A DNA stretch of 64,000 nt, from NCBI RefSeq assembly GCF_002929505.1, contig NZ_PJJL01000073.1:1-64000 (forward strand), in the 5' to 3' direction. This DNA is from Cryobacterium sp. Y57. GTDB lineage: Bacteria > Actinomycetota > Actinomycetes > Actinomycetales > Microbacteriaceae. Positions 36,304 through 47,600 of the stretch are shown here, in pieces (within the stretch, counting starts at the first letter, position 1; every line of letters begins with the position of its first letter). A program made the position numbers and the translations under genes. The notes under the pieces were generated by a model. The model saw nothing but the letters and a program-made list of their open reading frames with translations, searched no databases and was not told where the DNA came from.

Positions 36304-38898
36304 CTAACTTTCCAACACGGTGGCGAACACGATGTCGGTCACAGCGAGTTCGCTGCCGTCGACAAAGGTCAGATTGTGAATGCGACCGACAGCTTTGAGA
36401 TCAGCGGCGGCCAGGGTGAGTAGGGCGATTTCGGCGGGAGCACCGCATATTATCGCGGAATCCACCTCGGACTTTTGCGACGCTTTCGCATCCGTTTTGG
36501 CACGACGGATTCCCGTCAAAGCTCGGCTGGCCAGATCGAGCAGAGCGATATTGCCGGTGGCAACCTCGTCACTGCCGAGCAGATCGGCCGCGACCGGCCA
36601 CGGCGCGGTGTGCACCGAGCCGTCGTTCGACCAGGACCAGGCTTCTTCGGTCGCGAACGGAACGAACGGCGCGAACAAGCGCAGCAGTGTAGCCAGTGCA
36701 GTGCGCAGCGCGGCAACGGCGGAAGCCTGGCCGGGGCCGGGCTCACCGTAGGCACGTTCCTTCACCAGTTCGAGATAGTCGTCGCAGAAAGTCCAGAAGA
36801 AGCTTTCCGTGGTCTCCAACGCGCGCGCGTGATCGTAGTTCTCAAATGCGGTCGTGGTTTGGGCGACGACGGCTGTAAGGCCGGCGAGCATGCTCTGGTC
36901 GACTGGTTCGGTGATCGGGGCCGTACTGCTGCCCTGCGACATGGAGACGAACTTGCTCGCGTTCAGAATCTTGATGGCGAGGCGACGGCCGATCTTGATC
37001 TGCGTCGGGTTCTGTGGGTCGAAGGCCGCGTCGGTACCGAGGCGAGACGATGCCGCCCAGTAGCGCACCGCGTCGGATCCATGCTTTTCGAGCATGTCGG
37101 CCGGGGTGACAACGTTGCCCTTGGACTTCGACATTTTCTTGCGGTCAGGGTCGACGATGAAGCCGCTGAGCGCGGCATGCTGCCACGGCGACACCCCGTG
37201 TTGCTGCTCGGCGCGCAGCACCGTGGAGAACAACCAGGTGCGAATGATGTCCTGGCCCTGCGGGCGCAGCGAATAAGGGAAGACCAGCTGGAACAGTTCC
37301 GGGTCTCGCTCCCACCCACCGGCAAGTTGCGGAGTGAGCGAGGACGTGGCCCAGGTATCCATGACGTCGACTTCGCCCACAAAACCGCCGGCCTCGCCGC
37401 GCTGGTTCTCGGTGTAGCCGGGCGCGGCATCCGAGGAGGGATCAACCGGAAGCAGGTCGCGCGTGGCGACGATCGGCTGGTCGAACACCGGGTTGGCGTC
37501 GGTGTCGAGCGGGTACCAGACCGGCAGCGGCACGCCGAAGAAGCGCTGGCGGGAGATGAGCCAGTCGCCGGTGAGACCATTCACCCAATTCTCGTAGCGC
37601 ACCTTCATGAATTCAGGGTGCCAGGCCAGCTCGGTACCGTGCTCGAGCAGTCGCGCGCGTAGCTTCTCGTCACGGGCACCGTTGCGGATGTACCACTGGC
37701 GAGTCGAAACGATCTCCAGCGGCTTGTCACCCTTTTCGAAGAACTTGACCGCGTGCACGATCGGCTTCGGCTCGCCGATCAGGTCGCGGCTGGCTGTCAA
37801 AAGCTCAACCACGGCGGCCTTCGCGCCGAACACGGTCTTGCCGGCAAGCTGCGCATACGCGTCGCGGCCGACGACGGAGGTGATCGCCTCCGGGGCTTCT
37901 GCGATGATGCGACCATCGAAACCCATGATGGCGCGGTTGGGCAGGTCGAGTTCGCGCCACCAGACCACGTCGGTCACATCTCCGAAGGTGCAGATCATGG
38001 CGATTCCTGAACCCTTGTCCTTCTGGGCGAGGTGGTGCGCGAGAACGGGAACCTCGACGCCGAACACCGGCGTCGTCACGGTAGTGCCGAACAGGTGCTT
38101 GTAGCGTTCGTCATCGGGATGCGCGACGAGGGCGACGCACGCTGGGAGAAGTTCGGGGCGGGTGGTCTCGATCTCGATCGTGCTGCCGTCGGGCTTGAGA
38201 AACGACACCCGGTGATACGCGGCGGGCATATCTTTGTCTTCGAGTTCGGCCTGGGCTACAGCGGTGCGAAAAGTGACGTCCCAGAGGGTCGGTGCCATCG
38301 CCTGGTACGCCTCGCCGCGTTCGACATTGCCAAGAAAAGCGAGCTGGGAAGTGAACAGCGCCTCCTGGCCGATTGTGCGGTAGGTCTGGGTCCAGTCGAC
38401 ACTCAGACCGAGAGTACGCCAGAGCGCTTCGAACTGCTTCTCATCTTCTTTGGTGAGGGTTTCGCACAGTTCGATGAAGTTGCGGCGGCTGATCGGCAGC
38501 TGGTCGGCGGCCTTGGAGCTCTTGCCGTCTCCACCTTCGAACGGTGGAACAAAGTTCTCGGTGTAGCCGAGCGAGGGGTCGCAGCGCACACCGTAGAAGT
38601 TCTGCACCCGGCGTTCGGTGGGCAGACCGTTGTCGTCCCAGCCCATCGGGTAGAACACGTTCTTGCCGCGCATCCGCTGAAAACGGGCAACGACATCGGT
38701 GTGGGTATACGAGAAAACGTGGCCGATGTGCAGTGAACCAGATGCGGTCGGCGGGGGAGTGTCGATCGAGTAGATCGTCTCGCGGGTGGCGTTCGCTCGT
38801 GCAAAGCGGTAAGTGCCGTCGGTTTCCCAGCGAGACTCCCACTTGGTTTCGAGCCCTTCGAGCGCAGGCTTTTCGGGGACGCGGTCGGCGTGGGTCAT
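36304..38898 (-). CDS. valS: Valyl-tRNA synthetase
   Basis: An 864-aa class Ia synthetase attaching valine to tRNA-Val. The HIGH motif is HIGH at residues 57-60 (SGSLHIGHVF), the KMSKS motif is KKMSKSKGN near 590, and an editing CP1 domain lies between. The anticodon-binding domain is complete but the usual long C-terminal coiled coil is much reduced compared with E. coli ValS (951 aa). GGAG lies 4 bases before the ATG at 38898. A frame-open stretch upstream is not part of the gene. It is followed by a GNAT gene and a small gene on the same transcript. Confidence 0.96.
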   Translation of the reverse strand: MTHADRVPEKPALEGLETKWESRWETDGTYRFARANATRETIYSIDTPPPTASGSLHIGHVFSYTHTDVVARFQRMRGKNVFYPMGWDDNGLPTERRVQNFYGVRCDPSLGYTENFVPPFEGGDGKSSKAADQLPISRRNFIELCETLTKEDEKQFEALWRTLGLSVDWTQTYRTIGQEALFTSQLAFLGNVERGEAYQAMAPTLWDVTFRTAVAQAELEDKDMPAAYHRVSFLKPDGSTIEIETTRPELLPACVALVAHPDDERYKHLFGTTVTTPVFGVEVPVLAHHLAQKDKGSGIAMICTFGDVTDVVWWRELDLPNRAIMGFDGRIIAEAPEAITSVVGRDAYAQLAGKTVFGAKAAVVELLTASRDLIGEPKPIVHAVKFFEKGDKPLEIVSTRQWYIRNGARDEKLRARLLEHGTELAWHPEFMKVRYENWVNGLTGDWLISRQRFFGVPLPVWYPLDTDANPVFDQPIVATRDLLPVDPSSDAAPGYTENQRGEAGGFVGEVDVMDTWATSSLTPQLAGGWERDPELFQLVFPYSLRPQGQDIIRTWLFSTVLRAEQQHGVSPWQHAALSGFIVDPDRKKMSKSKGNVVTPADMLEKHGSDAVRYWAASSRLGTDAAFDPQNPTQIKIGRRLAIKILNASKFVSMSQGSSTAPITEPVDQSMLAGLTAVVAQTTTAFENYDHARALETTESFFWTFCDDYLELVKERAYGEPGPGQASAVAALRTALATLLRLFAPFVPFATEEAWSWSNDGSVHTAPWPVAADLLGSDEVATGNIALLDLASRALTGIRRAKTDAKASQKSEVDSAIICGAPAEIALLTLAAADLKAVGRIHNLTFVDGSELAVTDIVFATVLES

Positions 38899-39025
38899 AA
38901 CTCTCCGGTTCGGTGTATTCGGCACCGTGTGAATGATGAGGTGCCCGAGTGTGCCCACCTAATCTACCCGATCGGCTCTTTTTCCCCGAACGGGGGTCTT
39001 CCTCCCCAGCGTGAATGTGCTCGTT

Positions 39026-40747
39026 TCACACGGGTCCGCGGGGCACAGCAGCCAGTAACTGCGCCGAGTACGGATGCTGTGGCGCGGCAAAGACGCGCTC
39101 CGCCGGGCCGATTTCTACGATGCGCCCGTCACGCATGACCGCGATCTGATCACTGATGTGTTGCACGACACCGAGATCGTGCGAGATGAAGATGAGGCTG
39201 AGCCCACGCTCTCGCTGCACGTCGTCAAGCAGATCGAGTACTTGGGCCTGAACGGTCACGTCGAGTGAGGAGACGGGTTCATCACAGATGAGAATCTCGG
39301 GTCGACCGGCTAGCGCCCGGGCGATACCAACCCGCTGTCTCTGCCCGCCGGAGAGTTCGAGCGGGCGTCGGGGCAGCACGGTAGGTGCGAGGCCGACCTC
39401 GTCGAGCAGGCTGGTGAGTCGCGTCGTCGTGTGCGGGGCGCCACGCTCGCGCCGTAGGTTCAGGGCGTCGGTGAGGATTTCGGCGATACTCCAGCGCGGA
39501 TCGAACGAGCCGAGGGCGTCCTGATAGATCGCCCCCACGGATGCGCGCAGTTCGCGCCGGGTCTTTTCGCTGGCCGCGCTCCACGGCTCGCCGAAGACGT
39601 GGACTTCACCGTGCTCTGGCGCCAGCAACGCGAGCAGAAGACGCGCTACCGTGGTTTTGCCGGAGCCGGATTCGCCGACGATGCCGAGGGTGCTGCCGTG
39701 GTGCAACGTGAACGAGACGTCGTCGACGGCGAGCTGACTGGTGCCGTCGGGGCGTCGAAAACTCTTCGACAGCCCGATGGCTTCGAGCACGACGGTGCTC
39801 TCGCGCGAAACCTCAGCGCCGAAATTGCTCGGGGTGCTGAGAAAGCTCGGGGTGCTGAGAAAGCTCGGGGTGCTGAGAAAGCTCGGTGTGTCGGGAGTGC
39901 TCGGTGCGCCTGACCGGTTGGCCGGGCTCAGTCGCGTGCCGCGTGGTTTATCGGCCGGTATCGCGGCGACCATTCGCCGCGTCTGCTCGTGCTGGGGCGA
40001 GCCGAGAACCTGTGCTGTGCGGCCGGTTTCCACGAGTTGTCCGTCGTACATGACGGCGACCCGGTGAGCGATGCGACTCACCACAGCCAGGTCATGGCTG
40101 ATCAGAAGCACGGCAGTGCCGGCACCGGTGATCTGTTCAAGCAGTGCCAGAATCTGCGCCTGCACGGTGACGTCGAGCGCCGTCGTCGGTTCGTCGGCGA
40201 TCAGCAGCGGCGGGTTCAACGCAATCGCCGCCGCTATCAAAGCGCGTTGACGTTCGCCGCCGGATAGCTGCCCCGAGAGCTTGCGCACCTGCAACTCAGG
40301 TTGTGGCAGGCCGACCGCGTCGAGTAGCTCGAGCACCCGGCGGGCCCGGCCCGCAGCACCAAGAGTGGTGTGCAGCCGCAGCGAATCAGCGATCTCTCGG
40401 CCGATCGGCCTCAGCGGATCGAGCGAGACCAGGGCGTCCTGCAACACCAGGCCGACGTCCTTGCCTCGTCGAGCCTGCCATGCGCGATCGGTCAACCCCA
40501 AAACGCTCCGCCCGCCGAGCTCGAGCCGGTCGGCACTGACCCGGGAATTCGTACCGGCCAGACCGAGCAGGCTGCGGGCGGTCACGCTTTTGCCCGAGCC
40601 GGATTCGCCGACGATGGCGAGGCACTCACCCGGGGCGACGACGAAGGACACACCGCGAACGACCGGTTCGGCCGAGCCGAAACCCACCCGCAGATTGCGC
40701 ACGGTCAACGCGGCAGCACTGTCACTTTCGAGTACCTGCCCATTCAT
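39026..40747 (-). CDS. Oligopeptide ABC transporter ATP-binding protein, fused DppD-DppF type
   Basis: A 573-aa protein with two complete ABC cassettes on one chain. First: [26 protein letters not shown] and [16 protein letters not shown]; second: [26 protein letters not shown] and [16 protein letters not shown]. These match the fused OppD-OppF arrangement that energises peptide/nickel uptake. Between the cassettes is a disordered linker with three perfect 18-bp repeats (TPSFLS). The start at 40747 overlaps the upstream permease stop by ATGA. It is the last gene of the operon and sits 3' of both permeases. Confidence 0.95.
   Translation of the reverse strand: MNGQVLESDSAAALTVRNLRVGFGSAEPVVRGVSFVVAPGECLAIVGESGSGKSVTARSLLGLAGTNSRVSADRLELGGRSVLGLTDRAWQARRGKDVGLVLQDALVSLDPLRPIGREIADSLRLHTTLGAAGRARRVLELLDAVGLPQPELQVRKLSGQLSGGERQRALIAAAIALNPPLLIADEPTTALDVTVQAQILALLEQITGAGTAVLLISHDLAVVSRIAHRVAVMYDGQLVETGRTAQVLGSPQHEQTRRMVAAIPADKPRGTRLSPANRSGAPSTPDTPSFLSTPSFLSTPSFLSTPSNFGAEVSRESTVVLEAIGLSKSFRRPDGTSQLAVDDVSFTLHHGSTLGIVGESGSGKTTVARLLLALLAPEHGEVHVFGEPWSAASEKTRRELRASVGAIYQDALGSFDPRWSIAEILTDALNLRRERGAPHTTTRLTSLLDEVGLAPTVLPRRPLELSGGQRQRVGIARALAGRPEILICDEPVSSLDVTVQAQVLDLLDDVQRERGLSLIFISHDLGVVQHISDQIAVMRDGRIVEIGPAERVFAAPQHPYSAQLLAAVPRGPV
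39831..39884. repeat. Three perfect 18-bp repeats in an inter-cassette linker
   Basis: GGGGTGCTGAGAAAGCTC occurs three times without gaps; on the minus strand it encodes repeated TPSFLS hexapeptides between the two ATPase cassettes. Length is a multiple of three. Confidence 0.9.
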
Positions 40748-41604
40748 ACGTGCCTCATCCGCCGGTCGATGCTGCGGCCGAGTACCGTGGCGGTCACGGC
40801 GGTCAGCACGATGAACAGGCCGGGAAAGAAACTCATCCACCAGGCCGAGGTGATGTAGGTGCGCCCGGCCGAGAGCATGGCGCCCCACTCCGCGGTCGGC
40901 GGTTCAGCGCCGAGCCCGAGGTAGCTCAGCGTTGCCGCCCAGACAATGGCCTGGCCGATGCCGAGGGTTGCGAGAACGAACAGGGGGGCGAGGGTGTTGG
41001 GCAGAATGTGGCGCAGCAGAATCTGCCACCGAGTGCGGCCGAGCACGGTTGCCGCCTCGACGAACGCTTGTGATCGCACGGTAATCAGCTGGGCCCGAAT
41101 GATGCGCGCATACCCGGGCGCTGTCGACAGTCCAACAGCAATCGTCGCGGTGACCACGCCGGGGCCGAAGATGACAATGAACAAAAGCGCCAACAGCAAC
41201 CCCGGAAAAGCGAAAAGTACCTCAAGAAATCGATTGACAGTGAAATCGATGACACGGCCCAGCATCCCAGCCAGGGTGCCCAGCACGATGCCGAGCCCCA
41301 GTCCGATAGCGGTAGCGGCAGCCCCGATCACGAGTGAATACTGGGTGCCGTGCACGACTCTGGTGTAGATGTCGCGGCCCGATTCGTCGGTGCCGAACCC
41401 GTGCGCGAAGTTCGGCGGCTGAAACGCCGAGAGCGGGTCGATCGCGAAGGGGTCGCCCGGCGCCAACAACTGGGGCACCACCGCTGATGCCACCAGCAGC
41501 AGGGCGAGAACGCCAGCCGTTGCCTCGGCAACCCCGAGACGCCGTGACGGGCCGGACTGTCGGGATTGGGCCGAGAGGCCGGTCTGCACTTCGAGGTCGC
41601 TCAT
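40744..41604 (-). CDS. dppC: Peptide ABC transporter permease (DppC-like)
   Basis: A 286-aa membrane protein with about six helices. The N-terminal OppC-type segment contains PLSAFQPPNFAHGFGTDESGRDIYTRV, the well-known loop of this subfamily, and the EAA loop is EAATVLGRTRWQILLRHILPNTLAP. It forms the heterodimeric channel with the DppB-like permease and overlaps it by 4 bases. The ATPase follows. It moves oligopeptides or related solutes inwards; the substrate is not evident. Confidence 0.95.
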   Translation of the reverse strand: MSDLEVQTGLSAQSRQSGPSRRLGVAEATAGVLALLLVASAVVPQLLAPGDPFAIDPLSAFQPPNFAHGFGTDESGRDIYTRVVHGTQYSLVIGAAATAIGLGLGIVLGTLAGMLGRVIDFTVNRFLEVLFAFPGLLLALLFIVIFGPGVVTATIAVGLSTAPGYARIIRAQLITVRSQAFVEAATVLGRTRWQILLRHILPNTLAPLFVLATLGIGQAIVWAATLSYLGLGAEPPTAEWGAMLSAGRTYITSAWWMSFFPGLFIVLTAVTATVLGRSIDRRMRHV

Positions 41605-42539
41605 GTCAGTCGCAATCGCGGATCAACGAGGCGACTGGCAGCATCCGTGAGCAGTGTCATCAGGATATAAGCGACCGCGACGATCATGACCACGCCGGTC
41701 ACTACCGGAACGTCCCGAAGGGTGACGGCATTGAGCAGGGTGCGGCCAAGTCCGGGGCGGGCGAAAATGGTCTCGACGACGACCGCGCCGCTGATCAGGG
41801 AACCGAACGCCCATCCGGAGAGGCTGATCGCCGGCAGCGAGGCATGGCGCAGCGCGTGCACCCAGCGCACACCGCGCTCGCTCTCTCCGCGGGCGCGAGC
41901 CGAGAGTACGAAGGGGCTCTCCAGCGCGGCCAGGAGCGATTCGCGCATGATCTGCCCGAGAAATCCGGCCAGCGGAACGGCCAGGGTGAGAACCGGCAAT
42001 ACAAGCCCGGCGATGTCGCCGGTGCTGATTGGCGGCAGCACGCCGAGCCCGATGCTGAACACGACGATCAACGAGGTCGCGAGCCAGAAGTGTGGCAGCG
42101 CGGCCGCGACGATTTCAAGGCTCGACCCTACCCGGGCGGCGACTTTGCCACCGCGGGTCGACCAGGTGGCGAGGGCGAGGGCGAGCAGCCAGGCGAGGAC
42201 GAGGGCGAGAACGGCCAGCAGCAGGGTGCCGCCGAGCTGGCTGAGCACGAGCGGTCCGACATCCATGTTGAGTGCATACGACCGCCCGAGGTCGCCGGTT
42301 ATGAGCCGGCCCAGCTGGGCGAAATACTGCACGATCACCGGTTGGTCGAAGCCATATTCGGCGCTCACGGCAGCAAGCGCCTCCGGCGAGGCTTGCGATC
42401 CCGGGCCCCCCAGAACGGCTTGGGCAGGGTCACCCGGAATGAGGCGCACCGCAAAGAACGTAATGGTGGCCACCATCCACAGCACGAAGACCGCTCCGGC
42501 CAGTCGGGCTGCGAGTCGGGGGAGCACCCGGGCCAACAT
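41601..42539 (-). CDS. dppB: Peptide ABC transporter permease (DppB-like)
   Basis: A 312-aa membrane protein with about six helices. FFAVRLIPGDPAQAVLGGPGS and LGLDQPV-like AEYGFDQPVIVQYF are typical of the DppB/OppB N-terminal region; the EAA loop lies in REHR-like MRESLLAALESPFVLSARARGESERGVRWVHALRHASLP. It pairs with the DppC-like protein encoded immediately downstream with an ATGA overlap. The gene begins 82 bases after the substrate-binding lipoprotein gene. Confidence 0.95.
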   Translation of the reverse strand: MLARVLPRLAARLAGAVFVLWMVATITFFAVRLIPGDPAQAVLGGPGSQASPEALAAVSAEYGFDQPVIVQYFAQLGRLITGDLGRSYALNMDVGPLVLSQLGGTLLLAVLALVLAWLLALALATWSTRGGKVAARVGSSLEIVAAALPHFWLATSLIVVFSIGLGVLPPISTGDIAGLVLPVLTLAVPLAGFLGQIMRESLLAALESPFVLSARARGESERGVRWVHALRHASLPAISLSGWAFGSLISGAVVVETIFARPGLGRTLLNAVTLRDVPVVTGVVMIVAVAYILMTLLTDAASRLVDPRLRLT

Positions 42540-42621
42540 CTCGAGCGCGGCTAGGAATCGCGCGCGCTGGCGCTGTTGCGGTCGGGGAGAGCCCGGCCCG
42601 GCCCGGGGCGACCGGCCGGCG

Positions 42622-44325
42622 CTACCGGTTCAGCCACGCGTCGTACAGCGTGGGAACGGCCACGGTCGGCAGGGTACGCAGACCTATCACGTCGCTGCGC
42701 AGCAGAAAGTGGTTCTGCTGGTCGTACAGCGGCAGAATGTAGAAGCCCTCCAGAATGCGGTCCTGGGCATCGGAATAAAGGGACGCGCGTTCTGCGGCAT
42801 CCGCCGTGGTCGCAGCAGTCGTGAGCAGCTCGTCGATCGCGGGGTCATCGACCTGGGCGAGATTGGCGAAGTAGCCGCTCGGTGCCGGCACGATGCTGTC
42901 GGAGTGGTACAGGATGCGCAGGACGTCGGGGCCGACCTTGGTGTACGGCGCGCTGACCGCGTCGTAGTCGTTGCCGGCAAGGGCGGCGTACCAGCTGGAA
43001 AGGTCCATCGGGCGCAGTTTTACCTCGAAACCGGTGGCCTTCGCCGTGGCCTGAATCTGCTCGAATACGCTCTGCTCGGCGGGAATGGACTGGTTGGTGC
43101 TCACCGGAAACTCCACCGTCAGGCGAACGCTGTCTTTGATGCGGTAACCGTCGGCATCAGTCTCGTCCCAGCCGGCTTCATCGAGCAGGGTGCCGGCAGC
43201 GGCCGGGTCATAGGCGAACAGGGCGGCGTTTGAGACGGCGGTCGGCTCGACGCTCGACAGTGCCGAGTACGAGCGGGTCGCCGTGCCCTGGAACAGGCTC
43301 GACACGGCGTCGTCGACGTTCGCCGACCGGATGAACGCCTCTCGAACGCGTACATCGTCGAAGGGAGCTTGACCCGAGTTCAGTTCGATGCGGTTGGAAG
43401 AGCCGGGACGCGGGGAATCGAGCTCTTCGATTGAATCACTTTGCTCGGCCTGCACGATCGTGTCGGGCTGGGCGTTGTCGATCACGTCGACCTCGCCGGA
43501 CTGCAGGGCCGCGTACCGCGAAGCGGAATCGGGAATGAACCGCCAGATAACCGTGTCGAGGTAGGCGGGACCGGAATGGCCGGCATCTGCTGGCGGGGAA
43601 ACGTAGTCCTCGTTGCGCACCAGGGTGATGGCGTTCTGCTTCACCCAGCTCTCCACGATAAACGGGCCGGTGCCGACCGGGGCGGCGCAGTTGTCGTCCT
43701 GGCTGCGTTCGAGCGCCGCCGGCGATTCGATGGCGAGCCACGGCTGGGACAGCGATTCCAGCAGGGCACTGTCGGGTTCGCTGAGGGCGAAGCGCACGAC
43801 GGTGGGGGAGACCGCCTCGGTGCCGGTGACCTTGCCGAGGGCAAGATATCCGGTGGAGGACAGCGTCGTCGGGTCTTGCAGATGAGCGATGTTGGCCTGC
43901 ACCGCGCTCGCGTCGAAAACCGTGCCGTCGGTGAAGGTCACGTCGTCGCGCAGGGTGAATTCCCAGGTCAGGCCGTCGGCGCTCGGAACCCAGGACTCGG
44001 CCAGCCAGGGGATGATCTGGCCAGTGCTGTTGCGGGAGACGAGCGACTCGAGGTATTGGGCGCTGACCAGCGCCTGGGGAAAGTTTCCGCCGACGTGCGG
44101 GTCGAGGCAGCTTGGCTCGGCGTCGCCCGAGGCGTAGGTGAGCGTGCCGCCACTTTTGGGTTCACCGACCGATTTGGTCGAACCAGCCGCGGTGCAGCCG
44201 GCTACGAGCAGCCCGAGGGCGACCAGGCCGGCGAGGGAACCAAGCGCACGAGTAGTGCACCGTGAAGTGGTTCGCGCCGGAGTGCCAGTTGGGGCGGGGC
44301 TGTGGAAGGCGGGCCGGGTAGGCAT
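42622..44325 (-). CDS. Peptide ABC transporter substrate-binding lipoprotein, SBP family 5
   Basis: A 567-aa extracytoplasmic binding protein. The signal region ends in the lipobox VAGC near residue 44, so it is lipid-anchored. It contains GGTLTYASGDAEPSCLDPHVGG at the mature start and the cluster-5 motifs ESWVPSADGLTWEFTLRDDVTFTDGTVFDASAV and LSSVEPTAVSNAALFAYDPAAAGTLLDEAGW. It captures peptides or similar solutes and delivers them to the permeases encoded downstream. GGGGAAAG lies about 10 bases before the ATG at 44325. Being first in the operon, it is likely the most expressed gene. Confidence 0.94.
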   Translation of the reverse strand: MPTRPAFHSPAPTGTPARTTSRCTTRALGSLAGLVALGLLVAGCTAAGSTKSVGEPKSGGTLTYASGDAEPSCLDPHVGGNFPQALVSAQYLESLVSRNSTGQIIPWLAESWVPSADGLTWEFTLRDDVTFTDGTVFDASAVQANIAHLQDPTTLSSTGYLALGKVTGTEAVSPTVVRFALSEPDSALLESLSQPWLAIESPAALERSQDDNCAAPVGTGPFIVESWVKQNAITLVRNEDYVSPPADAGHSGPAYLDTVIWRFIPDSASRYAALQSGEVDVIDNAQPDTIVQAEQSDSIEELDSPRPGSSNRIELNSGQAPFDDVRVREAFIRSANVDDAVSSLFQGTATRSYSALSSVEPTAVSNAALFAYDPAAAGTLLDEAGWDETDADGYRIKDSVRLTVEFPVSTNQSIPAEQSVFEQIQATAKATGFEVKLRPMDLSSWYAALAGNDYDAVSAPYTKVGPDVLRILYHSDSIVPAPSGYFANLAQVDDPAIDELLTTAATTADAAERASLYSDAQDRILEGFYILPLYDQQNHFLLRSDVIGLRTLPTVAVPTLYDAWLNR

Positions 44326-44441
44326 TCACAAACTCTTTCCCCGGCATTCGCTGCCGAGTTGATAGCACGTTGAACCGGCCCCTCGTGCGAATGAACCGGC
44401 CTTTAACACTAACGCCGCCTGCGTTCCGGTAGAATCAAACG

Positions 44442-44660
44442 CGAATGACAGTGACCCGGCTATCACCGGGAAGTCTTCGGAAGAACGGATGCTCACCCCC
44501 GGGTGGACAGCTCAGTAGAACCGAACGAGTCGGGCCCGTCACAGCCTGTGAACAAGCGGTCGCCCGGTAATTGTGGGCGGCAAGCGAGGTGGTACCGCGG
44601 CGATTTCTCCAGGATCGTTCGTCCTCGTGGAGCAGGGCCCCTGTGACCCGTCCCGGTAGG
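44442..44660 (+). promoter_or_regulatory. Ile-specific T-box riboswitch, ultra-short Stem I type
   Basis: A structured leader precedes ileS. A small hairpin CCCGGCTATCACCGGG (44455-44470) carries the isoleucine specifier ATC at 44462-44464. The conserved T-box sequence AGGTGGTACCGCGG lies at 44587-44600, with the UGGN bulge TGGT at 44590-44593 that pairs with the tRNA 3' end. A GGATCGTTCGTCC hairpin and AGGAG follow. This fits actinobacterial ileS T-boxes, which control translation by releasing the Shine-Dalgarno sequence when uncharged tRNA-Ile binds. Confidence 0.88.
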
Positions 44661-44669
44661 AGAAGCAAT

Positions 44670-47600
44670 TTGTACCCCAAGAAGCGCAACGCCCCAAGTG
44701 GCAGCACCCCCCTGAACAGCGAGCCGACGCCCGGCGCGAACATCGTTCCGTCGCCGAACTTTCCCGCGCTGGAAGCCGACATACTCGCCTTCTGGAAAAG
44801 CGACGACACGTTCCAGACCTCGATCGACCTGCGTGAAGGCGCCGAGGAATGGACCTTCTACGACGGACCGCCCTTCGCCAACGGACTGCCCCATTACGGT
44901 CACCTCCTCACTGGCTACGCCAAAGACCTGTTCCCACGGTTTCAAACCATGCGCGGCAAGCAGGTGCACCGCCGTTTCGGCTGGGACACCCACGGCCTGC
45001 CGGCCGAGCTCGAGGCCGAACGTAAGCTCGGCATCACCGACAAGAGCCAGATCGAAGAGATGGGCCTGGCCGCGTTCAACGCCGTCGCTCGCGAGTCGGT
45101 GCTCGAGTACACCAAGGACTGGGAAGAGTACGTCACTCGCCAGGCCCGCTGGGTCGACTTCGACAACGATTACAAGACCCTCGACATCACCTTCATGGAG
45201 TCGGTGATCTGGGCGTTCAAGCAGCTGCACACCAAGGGTCTCGCCTATGAGGGCTACCGGGTGCTGCCGTACTGCTGGCGCGACCAGACCCCGCTCTCCA
45301 ACCACGAACTGCGCATGGACGACGACGTCTACAAGATGCGCCAGGACCAGACGGTCACCGTGACCTTTCCGCTGATCGGTGCCAAAGCCGAAGCGCTCGG
45401 CCTCACTGCGGTACGCGCCCTTGCCTGGACCACGACCCCGTGGACCCTGCCGACGAACTTCGCGCTCGCCGTGGGCCCTGAAATTGTCTATGCTGTGGTG
45501 CCGGCCGGACCGAACGGAACGCCAGACGCGGAGGTGCTGCGTGAGGGCAATGATTCATCGGATACCTCCTTCCTCGGTTCGGTAGAAGTACTCGGCGCCG
45601 AATACCTCATCGCGATCGACCTGGTCGGCAACTACGCAAAAGACCTCGGCTACGAGACTGCAGCGGAGGCATCCGCTGCCGTATCGCGCACCGTGCTCGG
45701 CAGCGAACTCGAGGGGGTCTCCTACGACCGCCTGTTCGACTACTACGCCGACGCATCGATCTGGGGCACCCAGAACGCGTGGCGCATCCTCGTCGCCGAC
45801 TACGTCACCACGAGCGACGGTACCGGCATCGTGCACCAGGCGCCGGCCTACGGCGAGGAGGACCAGAAGATCGGTGAGGCCGCCGGCATCCCGGTCATCC
45901 TCTCCCTCGACGACGGCGGAAAGTTTCTGAGTGACATTCCCGAGGTCGCCGGTCAGCTCTGGAGCGATGCCAACAAGCCGCTCACCGCGCTACTCAAAGC
46001 CAACGGCCGACTGCTGCGCCAGGCCAGCTATGAACACTCCTACCCGCACTGCTGGCGCTGCCGTAATCCCCTTATCTACAAGGCGGTTTCGAGCTGGTTC
46101 GTGCGCGTCACCGACTTTCGCCCGCGCATGGTCGAGCTCAACCAGGAAGTGAACTGGGTTCCGGAAAACGTGAAAGACGGCCAGTTCGGCAAGTGGATCG
46201 GCAACGCCCGCGACTGGTCGATCAGCCGCAATCGGTACTGGGGCTCGCCCATCCCGGTCTGGAAAAGCGACAACCCCGAGTACCCCCGAACGGATGTCTA
46301 CGGCTCGCTCGACGAACTGGCCGCCGACTTCGGCGCACGCCCCACCGACCTGCACCGCCCCTACATCGACGAACTCACCCGTCCGAATCCCGACGACCCC
46401 ACCGGCCAGTCCACGATGCGCCGCATTACCGACGTGCTCGACGTCTGGTTCGACTCCGGCTCGATGCCGTTCGCCCAGGTGCATTACCCGTTCGAGAACA
46501 AGGACTGGTTCGAGGCGCACAACCCGGCCGATTTCATCGTCGAGTACATTGGGCAGACCCGCGGCTGGTTCTACCTGCTGCACGTGCTCTCCACTGCACT
46601 GTTCGACCGGCCCGCGTTTAAAAACGTAGTCAGCCACGGCATCGTGCTCGGTAACGACGGCCAGAAGATGAGCAAGTCCCTGCGCAATTACCCCGATGTC
46701 AATGAGGTCTTCGACCGCGACGGCGCCGACGCCATGCGTTGGTTCCTGATGAGCTCGCCGGTGCTGCGCGGCGGCAACCTCGTCGTCACCGAGGAGGGTA
46801 TTCGCGAGAGTGCCCGCCAGGTGATGCTGCCGCTGTGGAGCACCTGGTACTTCTTTTCCCTCTACGCCAACGCCTCGGGAACCGGCGGTGCCACCGGCTC
46901 CGACGCACGGGGCTATGAAGCACAGTGGCGCACCGACTCCACTGACGTTCTCGACCGCTATCTGCTCGCCAAGACCCGCGACCTGATTGTTGGTGTCACG
47001 ACCGATCTCGAAGCGCTCGACAGCACGGTTGCGGCTGCTCGCCTGCGCGACTTCGCCGACGTACTCACCAATTGGTACGTGCGCCGGTCACGCGACCGAT
47101 TCTGGGGTGGAGCGGCCGAAAACGCCACCGCCCACGAAGCCTTCGACACCCTCTACACCGTTCTCGAAACCGTGTGCCGCGTCACCGCGCCGCTGCTGCC
47201 GCTGGTCACCGAGCGCATCTGGCAGGGCCTGACCGGCGGTCGCAGCGTTCACCTCGAGGACTGGCCAGACGCCACCCTATTCCCCGCCGACGAGAACCTC
47301 ATCGTCGCGATGGACCAGGTGCGCCTGATCAGCAGCACCGTGTTATCGCTGCGCAAGCAGGCCAGCCTGCGCGTGCGCCTGCCGTTGACCAACCTCACCG
47401 TCGTCACCGGCAACACCGCCGCACTATCGGCGTTCGTAGGAATCCTCCGCGATGAGGTCAATGTGAAAACGGTCACCTTGGTCGAGCTCGAAGATGACAG
47501 TGCCGCCGCCTACGGTGTCACGAGCAAGCTCGTCGTCAACGCCCGGGCTGCCGGTCCCCGCCTCGGTAAGCAGGTACAGCACGTTATCAAGGCCGCGCGC

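Noticed and set aside
38970..39000. A terminator after the ABC operon
   Set aside because: CCCCGTTCGGGG forms a hairpin, but on the transcribed strand it is followed by A residues, not T.
44430..44442. A full -35/-10 promoter for ileS
   Set aside because: TAGAAT is present but the nearest -35-like TTAACA is 21 bases away, so only the -10 box is supported.
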